Of a stretch of 45,624 bases of DNA, positions 25,485 through 32,359 are shown in pieces. The notes beneath the pieces are model-generated. The model saw only the letters and a program-made list of their open reading frames with translations. It was not told where the DNA came from and did not search any database. Location: assembly GCA_013138975.1 (NCBI GenBank), contig WTBR01000142.1, positions 1 through 45,624 of the forward strand, given 5' to 3'. The first letter of the stretch is position 1. Every line of letters starts with the position of its first letter. The translations under genes and the position numbers were made by a program. This DNA comes from Bacteroidales bacterium (GTDB lineage: Bacteria; Bacteroidota; Bacteroidia; Bacteroidales; UBA12077).

Positions 25485-26519
25485 ATGGCTATACCAAGAC
25501 TGGATTTAAAAAAGAATAGTAATCTTTCTCCTCATGTTGTGATTTTAGGAGCGGGTGCAAGTCTTGCGGCATTGCCAGATGGGGATAAATTTGGTGCAAA
25601 ATTACCTTTAATGAGTAACATAGTTGAAGTTTTAGGTTTAGAAGAAATTATAAAAAAATATGGAGCTGAGTATTCCTCAGGAAATTTTGAAGAATTTTAT
25701 GATGAGTTGTCAAAATTTGAAACGAATGAAGAGCTGTTAGTTGAATTAGAAAAATGTATAGAAGATTATTTTGATATAATGGATTTGCCAGATGAGGCAA
25801 CAATCTATGATTATCTAGTATTAAGCTTACGTAGCAAAGATATTATTGCAACGTTCAATTGGGACCCATTTCTTGCAAAAGCATTTCAAAGGAATGGTGA
25901 AAAGATTGGTTATGAAAATTTACCTCAGATTGTATTTTTACATGGTAATGTTTCAATCGGGATATGCAAGGAATGTAAGCGAAAAGGGTGGGTAAATTGT
26001 ATTTGTAATGTTTGTCAAAATATATTAAAGCCATCGAAATTACTTTACCCAGTTGGTGATAAAGATTATAGTAAAGACCCATTTATATTTAATGAATGGG
26101 AAACTTTGCAGAATTATTTACAAAGTGCGTATTTTGTGACGATTTTTGGCTATAGTGCTCCAAAAACCGATTTAGAAGCTCGTAAATTACTGCTTGAGGT
26201 TTGGACAAAAAATCAGATAAATGAATTTGCAATAATTGAAGTAGTTGATCTAAAAGATGAAAAATTAATTGAAGATGCATGGAAGGATTTTATTATCGGA
26301 GATAATTTTGGTGTGTATGATAATATTTTCAAAACATATATGTCATCTCACCCTAGGAGAAGTTGTGATGCTTTTGCTATGGCAACGTTGCAGCAGAATC
26401 CATGGCGTGAAAATAAACTACCAATGACAACTTCTTTGCACGAATTACAGGAGTGGATAAAGCCTTTAATACGAGAAGAAAAAAATGAATGGTTATCTGG
26501 AAAACCTTGTTTGCGATAA
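25485..26519 (+). CDS. SIR2-family protein (cassette 3)
   Basis: 344 residues from the ATG at 25485, preceded by AAAGGA; the TTG at 25479 is less likely. Sirtuin-like NAD-binding features are ILGAGASLAALP (GAGAS 22-26), TFNWD with N125 and D127, FLHGN with H153 as the catalytic-type histidine, a Cys cluster C161-x2-C164...C172-x-C174-x2-C177 like a zinc site, and FGYSAPKTD in the second half. In anti-phage systems SIR2-like proteins deplete NAD+; a defence role is inferred from the neighbours. The C-terminal 80 residues are unassigned. The gene is bracketed by a 22-bp inverted pair marking the cassette. Confidence 0.85.
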   Translation: MAIPRLDLKKNSNLSPHVVILGAGASLAALPDGDKFGAKLPLMSNIVEVLGLEEIIKKYGAEYSSGNFEEFYDELSKFETNEELLVELEKCIEDYFDIMDLPDEATIYDYLVLSLRSKDIIATFNWDPFLAKAFQRNGEKIGYENLPQIVFLHGNVSIGICKECKRKGWVNCICNVCQNILKPSKLLYPVGDKDYSKDPFIFNEWETLQNYLQSAYFVTIFGYSAPKTDLEARKLLLEVWTKNQINEFAIIEVVDLKDEKLIEDAWKDFIIGDNFGVYDNIFKTYMSSHPRRSCDAFAMATLQQNPWRENKLPMTTSLHELQEWIKPLIREEKNEWLSGKPCLR

Positions 26520-26527
26520 GTAAAGCC

Positions 26528-26549
26528 GCTCTTTCGTGCTATCCCCAAC
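26528..26549 (+). repeat. Left half of the attC-like site of cassette 3 (right half missing)
   Basis: This 22-bp stretch ending CCCCAAC is the inverted complement (20/22) of 25374-25395 at the start of the cassette. The expected right arm with a GTT box is not found; 26 bases later the direct repeat copy 2 begins, so the site seems to be truncated by it. Confidence 0.6.
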
Positions 26550-26574
26550 AGCACCTCAAAGTTAATTCCGCTTC

Positions 26575-26683
26575 GCCCCTATGAGCGTAGAATAGTAACA
26601 GAATAAATTAAAATCAATAGAAGTTTTTAGTTTAGTCTTAGCGTAACTTCGTCGTTCTATTTTGGTAGCATTTGCTACATTAA
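26575..26683 (+). repeat. Island direct repeat, copy 2 (about 109 bp)
   Basis: Same orientation as 23324-23434 and starting with the identical GCCCCTATGAGCGTAGAATA. It interrupts the boundary between cassettes 3 and 4. The remaining 26684-26854 shows no gene; the presumed promoter of the NT-HEPN gene lies there. Confidence 0.85.
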
Positions 26684-26854
26684 TATGTATACATTTAATA
26701 CCAATTCTTAATTATAGGAAATATTGTACTGAAATAATAGGGGATTAGAACGAAAATAGAAGAATTATCAATTTCAGATTTAAAAGCAACTTATTATTTT
26801 ATACTTTTGGGTATAGAAAAATTAGAATAAACCGCTAAACATGACGCATGAATT

Positions 26855-27739
26855 ATGACAGAAAATGAGTTAAAACATCTGCCACAAGATAAGATAAAGG
26901 AACTTGAAACCATAACCGAAAGAATAAAAGAGACAGGAATGGTTTCAATGATTATTTTGTATGGTTCATATGCCCGTGGTAACTGGAAAGAACATGTAGG
27001 AGGCAGGAGCGGAAAGAAAAGCGACTATGATATATGTGTCCTGACAAGAGACGAACGAGACTGCGAAGATTTAAGAAACCGACTGCGAAAAATGTTTGAA
27101 GGCACGAATACATCTGTTGATACTATTGTTGAAACTCTTGGGTTTGTAAATATGCATTTAAGAGAGGGACAGTACTTTTTCTCGGAAATAAAACATCAAG
27201 GCATTGTATTATACCAAGATAAACAAGTTCAATTAGCAAATGCTGAAAATTTAACAGCAAAACGATTGAGAGAAATTGCAGAACTTGACTTTAAACAATG
27301 GTTTAAATCTGCACGAATGTCTTTTAAACACGCTTGTATAGCGATAGAAGAAGGGAAAGAGGATAAGGATTACTATCGAAAGGCTTCTTTTGAATTGCAA
27401 CAGAGTGTCGAACACTGCTATACAGCGATTGAAATAGTTTATAGCAGAAATAATCCTTATGAACATAGGCTTGAGCGTTTAAGAATGAATGCCAAGCGAT
27501 ATGTGCCTGAAATTGATGATTGTTTTCCCCAGAATTCAGATGATGAAAAGTTTTTGTTTTGGCATCTTGATTCTGCCTATATCGGTGGTAGATATATTAC
27601 AGAAGAACATTACAAGGTGACAAGTGGGCAGTTGGACTATTGGGAAGAGGAAGCGAAGAAATTATTAGAAATAACAGAAAGACACTGCAAAAAACGAATA
27701 AATGAATTAAAAGAAAAAGAATTACAAGCAGAAGAATAA
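26855..27739 (+). CDS. Nucleotidyltransferase-HEPN fusion protein (cassette 4)
   Basis: 294 residues. The N-terminal minimal nucleotidyltransferase domain has ILYGSYARG (GSYARG at 37-42) and SDYDICVL with the metal-binding pair D57 and D59. The C-terminal part (about 145-290) is a HEPN domain of the type SFELQQSVEHCYTAIEIVYS ... YITEEHY. In two-gene MNT/HEPN toxin-antitoxin systems the MNT enzyme adds AMP to the HEPN ribonuclease to silence it; here both are in one chain, a form known in Bacteroidota and often annotated as an NT-HEPN protein. Activity as a toxin is not certain, because I cannot see a clear R-x4-6-H motif. Confidence 0.8.
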   Translation: MTENELKHLPQDKIKELETITERIKETGMVSMIILYGSYARGNWKEHVGGRSGKKSDYDICVLTRDERDCEDLRNRLRKMFEGTNTSVDTIVETLGFVNMHLREGQYFFSEIKHQGIVLYQDKQVQLANAENLTAKRLREIAELDFKQWFKSARMSFKHACIAIEEGKEDKDYYRKASFELQQSVEHCYTAIEIVYSRNNPYEHRLERLRMNAKRYVPEIDDCFPQNSDDEKFLFWHLDSAYIGGRYITEEHYKVTSGQLDYWEEEAKKLLEITERHCKKRINELKEKELQAEE

Positions 27740-27751
27740 AGCACAAAACGC

Positions 27752-27886
27752 TAACAATATATAAAAATAATAGCAGAGACAATAGTAATTCTAAAGGGTT
27801 TAGCCCGCTTCAACTTTCTTGCAACTTGACAAGAAAGTGCCTCGCAGTCAGCTGCAATTATTGTACTGAACGTCAGACTGCCGTTA
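27752..27886 (+). repeat. attC-like site of cassette 4
   Basis: Outer TAAC (27752-27755) / GTTA (27883-27886), 135 bp apart end to end. The inner arms are imperfect (GCAG...CAATA against CAATTATTG...CTGC). The loop region carries a perfect 9-bp hairpin ACTTTCTTG / CAAGAAAGT. The pairing is weaker than in the other sites. Confidence 0.5.
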
Positions 27887-27936
27887 CCATCCATTTTGTC
27901 GGGAAAAAATAAGTGAGTGCGAATTTGACTTCATCA

Positions 27937-27964
27937 TATTATGTACATATATTTGTACATAATA
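27937..27964. promoter_or_regulatory. Palindromic operator of the yefM-yoeB pair
   Basis: TATTATGTAC (27937-27946) and its exact complement (27955-27964) with an 8-base spacer. Both arms contain TGTACA, the core known for YefM-YoeB operators; a further TTGTAC follows at 27965-27970. It lies 20 bases before the antitoxin ATG and fits autorepression. Confidence 0.65.
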
Positions 27965-27983
27965 TTGTACTAAATTAAAAAAT

Positions 27984-28235
27984 ATGCTGACAACGACAAT
28001 TTCAAGTTTTAGAAGAGATATTAAAAGGTATCTTGACAGAGTTACAGAGGACTTTGAAACTTTGATAATAAATCGCGGAAATGATAATGGTGTTGTGATA
28101 ATGTCATTAGACGAATATAATTCATTATGTGCAACTCAACATGAATTATCATCAAAGATGAATGAGAAAAGGTTGGACTCTGCAATCGAGAAATTAAGAA
28201 AAGGTTCATCATTTAAAAAAGAAATCATTGAATAA
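27984..28235 (+). CDS. YefM/Phd-family antitoxin (cassette 5)
   Basis: 83 residues. N-terminal DNA-binding fold typical of YefM (MLTTTISSFRRDIKRYLDRV, then LIINRGNDNGVVIMSLDEYN) and a short C-terminal tail that should wrap the toxin. It neutralises the YoeB-type endoribonuclease and represses its own promoter at the TGTACA palindromes upstream. The stop overlaps the toxin start by one base (TAATG), so the two are translationally coupled. Confidence 0.93.
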   Translation: MLTTTISSFRRDIKRYLDRVTEDFETLIINRGNDNGVVIMSLDEYNSLCATQHELSSKMNEKRLDSAIEKLRKGSSFKKEIIE

Positions 28236-28492
28236 TGAAATATATTTTTGTTGATGAGTCTTGGGAAGATTATTTATACTGGCAAAAAACCGATAAGAAA
28301 ATGCTTAAAAGGATAAATAATTTATTAAAAGAAATTTCTCGTACGCCTTTTGACGGAATAGGAAAACCAGAACCCTTGAAATATAAATATAAAGGTTTTT
28401 GGTCAAGAAGAATTGATGGAGAACATCGATTGATTTATCAAGTTAAAGAAGATGAGATTCTAATTGCAAAATGCAGATATCACTACGATTAG
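28235..28492 (+). CDS. YoeB/Txe-family ribosome-dependent mRNA interferase
   Basis: 85 residues, the normal YoeB length. Conserved features include the GKPEPLKYKYKGFWSRRID stretch, GEHRLIYQV and the C-terminal CRYHYD. They supply the Glu, Arg and His residues used for cleavage of mRNA at the ribosomal A site in E. coli YoeB. The start is fixed by the TAATG overlap with the antitoxin. An attC-like site follows 16 bases after the stop. Confidence 0.94.
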   Translation: MKYIFVDESWEDYLYWQKTDKKMLKRINNLLKEISRTPFDGIGKPEPLKYKYKGFWSRRIDGEHRLIYQVKEDEILIAKCRYHYD

Positions 28493-28495
28493 GCT

Positions 28496-28633
28496 TAAAA
28501 CGAGTGGTAACATGCGTTCAAATTCAATGTGGGGGGTTTGTGGTTTACTGACTAAGTTTTATCTTAGTAATGTTGTTCAACGTTGAAAAGAAACAAGGCG
28601 TAAATCCGCACTAAACTTAATGCGAGAGCGTTA
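28496..28633 (+). repeat. attC-like site of cassette 5
   Basis: Outer TAAC (28508-28511) / GTTA (28630-28633). The left arm ATGCGTTCAAATTCAATGTG pairs with CCGCACTAAACTTAATGCGA when G-U pairs and a few mismatches are allowed. About 126 bp between outer boxes. It is the last site seen; 28634-28781 up to recQ shows no gene. Confidence 0.6.
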
Positions 28634-28781
28634 TGGAATTGTGATTTTTCAGATTGAGTAATCTCAGTTAGTCAGTAAATATTAAGTATTCGTTTTTTTA
28701 AGAGCTATATTAATAACAATTATTCATATGATACATCAACAGATGGGAAAAAGAGTTGTAGATTGGTTGTTTTTCAGGAGG

Positions 28782-30692
28782 TTAATCTTCAATGTTCCAC
28801 GTATACAAATCCTGTGCATCTTTAATAATTTTATTATTGTCTAATAGCCACTGAAACACCTTTAGATTTTTTTCTTTGTTTTTCTGATTATCTGAAATTA
28901 ACTCTTCAATAGTTACAAAATTATGTAGAAGTTTTTTCTTTAGTTTATTAAGAATTAAATCAAATTCATATTTACTTAAATCAAGTTCATTCCTTCGGGT
29001 ACATACATCGCATTGACCACATCTCTCCGGATTATTATCTCCAAAGTAGCTCAAAAGTATTTGACTTCTGCATTTATTGTTTGATGACGCATAGTGTAAC
29101 ATAGAATTTATTCTTTCAATGTACCTATTTTTTCTGAAGTCATAATTTTCTTTAGAAATATATAGTGATTTGTCTTCTAATCTTTCCTCAGTAAAAACGA
29201 TAAAGGGATTCTTTTTCTGTGGAATGTAGTTTACAACTCCTAACTGTTTTAATTTATTAAGATATTCAAATACAACTTCAATATTAATATTTGCTTTTTT
29301 AGCCAAAGAACTCTCATTAATATTTACATAATCTGAAAATAAACCTTCATATGATCTTAATATAAGCTTAATAAAACCGTCAAATTTTGAATTTGCAATT
29401 TGAAATTTATACAAATCATCTCTACCAATAAGAAAGTGTAGCTTAGATAAACTATATAATTCATCTGTAAGTACTATGTATCCTTCTCTTTGAAGAATTT
29501 TTATACTATTATGAATCATTATTAAATTAAAATTGTAATTTTTTGCAAAATCAGAAAAAACAAAATCAAACGACATGAATTTACCTCCACCGTAAGGAAT
29601 CTGAAAATAATTTCCTAAAGCATGATAAACTGCCTTAATTTCTTTAATATCAGGGAAGGTTCTTAAAACTCTTTGTTGGATCTTTAATTTATCAGAATTA
29701 TTATATAAAAGTACAGCGACTGCTTTCTTTTCATCTCGCCCGCCACGACCAGCTTCTTGAAAGTATGATTCAATACTGTCAGGCATTTCTAAATGGATTA
29801 CAAAACGTACATCTGCTTTGTCAATTCCCATTCCAAAGGCATTTGTAGAAACCATTACCCTGATTTTTCCAAGCTTCCAGTCATCTTGCTTTTGGCTTCT
29901 TATTTCATTATTTAATCCTGCATGATAATAATCTGCTGAAATCTTATTTTTCTGAAGAAGAAGGGCTGTTTCTCTCGTTTTCTTTCTGTTACGAACATAA
30001 ATTATCCCACTTCCTTTTACTTTTTTTATGGTTTCAATTAGGTAATTATCTTTATTATCTAGTTCTCGAACTAAATAAACAATATTTTTTCGTTCAAAAC
30101 TTTTTCTAAATACGTTTTTCTCTTTAAAACCTAATTTCTCCTGAATATCATCAACTACTTTAGGAATAGCAGTTGCTGTTAAAGCTAAAAATGGGACATC
30201 AGGGACTAATTCACGTATATCTGCTATTTTTAAATATGAAGGACGAAAATCATATCCCCATTCCGATATACAATGAGCTTCGTCAATAGCAAGTAAATTT
30301 ACATTCATATGTTTAACACGTACCTTGAAAATTTCTGTTGCTAAACGTTCTGGCGATATATAAAGAAATTTAACATGTCCATAAATACAGTTTTCAAGAG
30401 CAATGTCTATTTCGTTTTTTGTCATTCCTGAATAAATAGCAATTGCCTTAATGCCTCTTTTCGTTAGGTTTTCAACCTGATCTTTCATTAAAGCAATTAG
30501 AGGAGTAATCACTATACAAATCCCTTCTTTTGCCATTGATGGTACTTGAAATGTAATTGACTTACCTCCCCCTGTAGGCATTAAGGCTAAAGTATCCTTT
30601 TTATCCATAACAGACTGGATAATATCCTCTTGTAATGGTCTAAACTTTGAGTAGCCCCAGTACTTTGTTAATATTTGCTCGTATTTATTCAT
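28782..30692 (-). CDS. recQ: ATP-dependent DNA helicase RecQ
   Basis: 636 residues, a superfamily 2 3'-5' helicase for recombination and repair. Walker A is MPTGGGKS (38-45), motif II AIDEAHCISEWGYDFRPSYL, then SFERKNIVYLVR, the second RecA domain with VMVSTNAFGMGIDKADVRFV, the QEAGRGGRD motif VI, and the zinc-binding part with the cysteines of RSQILLSYFG...CGQCDVC. No clear HRDC domain; the C-terminus is a winged-helix-like tail. It is divergent from guaB. Bacteroidota carry several RecQ paralogues, so this may be a secondary copy. Confidence 0.93.
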   Translation of the reverse strand: MNKYEQILTKYWGYSKFRPLQEDIIQSVMDKKDTLALMPTGGGKSITFQVPSMAKEGICIVITPLIALMKDQVENLTKRGIKAIAIYSGMTKNEIDIALENCIYGHVKFLYISPERLATEIFKVRVKHMNVNLLAIDEAHCISEWGYDFRPSYLKIADIRELVPDVPFLALTATAIPKVVDDIQEKLGFKEKNVFRKSFERKNIVYLVRELDNKDNYLIETIKKVKGSGIIYVRNRKKTRETALLLQKNKISADYYHAGLNNEIRSQKQDDWKLGKIRVMVSTNAFGMGIDKADVRFVIHLEMPDSIESYFQEAGRGGRDEKKAVAVLLYNNSDKLKIQQRVLRTFPDIKEIKAVYHALGNYFQIPYGGGKFMSFDFVFSDFAKNYNFNLIMIHNSIKILQREGYIVLTDELYSLSKLHFLIGRDDLYKFQIANSKFDGFIKLILRSYEGLFSDYVNINESSLAKKANINIEVVFEYLNKLKQLGVVNYIPQKKNPFIVFTEERLEDKSLYISKENYDFRKNRYIERINSMLHYASSNNKCRSQILLSYFGDNNPERCGQCDVCTRRNELDLSKYEFDLILNKLKKKLLHNFVTIEELISDNQKNKEKNLKVFQWLLDNNKIIKDAQDLYTWNIED

Positions 30693-30838
30693 TAATTATT
30701 TGAATATACAAAAACTTTCATAAAATTAAAAAATGTTAAAATAATCAAATGTATCGATATTCTTACATTTTGGACTGATATTAAGCTAATTTTTTGTAAT
30801 TTGGCACAATTTTAAAATATACTAAAATCTATAATAAA

Positions 30839-32308
30839 ATGTCGTTATTACAAGATAAAGTAGTACTTGAAGGGTTAACATTTGATGATGTATTGTTAAT
30901 TCCACAATATTCTGAAGTATTACCACGAGACGTGGATGTATCAACTTATTTTTCAAAGAATATTAAACTTAATATTCCTATTGTTTCTGCTGCAATGGAT
31001 ACCGTTACTGAAGCACAACTAGCAATTGCTATTGCGAGACAAGGTGGTATTGGAGTTATTCATAAGAATATGAGTATTGCGGAGCAAGCAAAACAGGTGA
31101 AATCTGTTAAACGGGCAGAAAGTGGAATGATACATGATCCTATAACAATAAAGAAGGATAACACAGTTTCCGATGCTTTAGAATTAATGAAAGAGTATAA
31201 AATAGGTGGTATTCCAGTTGTGAATGATGAAAATACCTTGATTGGTATTGTAACAAATCGTGATTTACGATTTGAATATCATATGGATAAAAAAATTGAT
31301 GAAGTAATGACAACTAAAAATATCATTACCACTCATAAGTCTACAGATTTAGAAAAAGCAACCGAAATATTACAACGACATAAAATTGAGAAATTGCCAG
31401 TTGTTGACGATAATTATAAATTAATAGGATTATTGACATATAAAGATATTACAAAGGTTAAAGATAATCCAAAAGCTTGTAAAGATTCTAAAGGTCGATT
31501 ACGTGTTGCAGCAGGTGTTGGTGTTACTTCTGATACCATGGAAAGGGTTCAAGCTCTTGTGAAGAATGGAGCAGATGCAATTGTGATTGATACGGCACAT
31601 GGACATTCAAAAGGTGTTATTGATATGCTTAAGGCCGTAAAACAAAAATTTACAAGCATTGATGTTGTTGTTGGTAATATTGGTACAGGAGAAGCTGCTA
31701 AGGCTTTGGTCGAAGCAGGAGCAGATGCAGTTAAAGTTGGAATTGGACCGGGTTCTATTTGTACTACAAGAGTTATAGCTGGTGTTGGATTACCACAACT
31801 TACTGCAATATATGAAGTAGCTAAAGCAATAAAAGGTTCTGGTGTTCCAATAATAGGAGATGGAGGATTACGTTATTCTGGTGATATTGTTAAAGCAATT
31901 GCTGCAGGAGCATTTACTGTTATGGCTGGATCTTTATTCGCTGGTACTGAGGAATCACCCGGCGAAACTATTATTTATAACGGTAGAAAATTTAAATCAT
32001 ACCGAGGAATGGGATCGATTGAGGCTATGCAACAAGGTTCAAAAGATCGATATTTTCAAGATGTAGAGGATGATATTAGTAAATTAGTGCCGGAAGGTAT
32101 TGCTGCACGTGTTCCATTTAAAGGTAACTTATCCGAAGTTGTATATCAGTTAGTTGGAGGTTTGAGAGCAGGAATGGGATATTGCGGAACTGAAAATATA
32201 GAAAAATTAATGACCGCAAAATTTGTGAGAATTACAAATGCAGGTGTTGCTGAAAGTCATCCACATGACGTAGCAATAACTCGTGAAGCACCAAATTATA
32301 GTCGATAA
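30839..32308 (+). CDS. guaB: Inosine-5'-monophosphate dehydrogenase
   Basis: 489 residues. Converts IMP to XMP with NAD+, the first committed step of GMP synthesis. The N-terminal LTFDDVLLIPQYSEVLPRD, two CBS domains (about 95-205), the active-site loop GPGSICTTRVIAGVG with Cys308, DGGLRYSGDIVKAIAAGA, and YRGMGSIEAM are all present. It leads the row of envelope-chaperone genes with 51 bases to the next one, a neighbourhood common in Bacteroidota. Confidence 0.98.
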   Translation: MSLLQDKVVLEGLTFDDVLLIPQYSEVLPRDVDVSTYFSKNIKLNIPIVSAAMDTVTEAQLAIAIARQGGIGVIHKNMSIAEQAKQVKSVKRAESGMIHDPITIKKDNTVSDALELMKEYKIGGIPVVNDENTLIGIVTNRDLRFEYHMDKKIDEVMTTKNIITTHKSTDLEKATEILQRHKIEKLPVVDDNYKLIGLLTYKDITKVKDNPKACKDSKGRLRVAAGVGVTSDTMERVQALVKNGADAIVIDTAHGHSKGVIDMLKAVKQKFTSIDVVVGNIGTGEAAKALVEAGADAVKVGIGPGSICTTRVIAGVGLPQLTAIYEVAKAIKGSGVPIIGDGGLRYSGDIVKAIAAGAFTVMAGSLFAGTEESPGETIIYNGRKFKSYRGMGSIEAMQQGSKDRYFQDVEDDISKLVPEGIAARVPFKGNLSEVVYQLVGGLRAGMGYCGTENIEKLMTAKFVRITNAGVAESHPHDVAITREAPNYSR

Positions 32309-32359
32309 ACTTTAAATAACTTTTAATAACTTTCAACACCCTACTTAAACCTTCAATTA

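Larger units (their letters stand above)
23747..28633 (+). mobile_element. Integron-like gene-cassette array without integrase (CALIN-like)
   Basis: Five co-oriented units, each a gene or gene pair followed by an attC-like palindrome with outer TAAC/GTTA or CAAC/GTTG boxes. In four units the 5' end is the inverted complement of the start of that unit's own 3' palindrome: 23747-23756 with 24657-24666 (10/10), 24705-24720 with 25239-25254 (14/16), 25374-25395 with 26528-26549 (20/22), and 27883-27898 with 28496-28511 (12/16). The first pair fits the consensus boxes GTTRRRY and RYYYAAC exactly. The fourth unit (NT-HEPN) lacks its 5' partner, where a direct repeat intrudes. No integrase gene lies in the window. 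Confidence 0.7.

Noticed and set aside
26695..26720. ATACCAATT start resembling the MITE end
   Set aside because: Only the first nine bases agree with the MITE ends; the following bases differ and no inverted partner follows at about 160 bp.
27752..27886. Rho-independent terminator reading of the 9-bp hairpin (ACTTTCTTG/CAAGAAAGT)
   Set aside because: No T-run follows; it fits better as part of the variable loop of the attC-like site.
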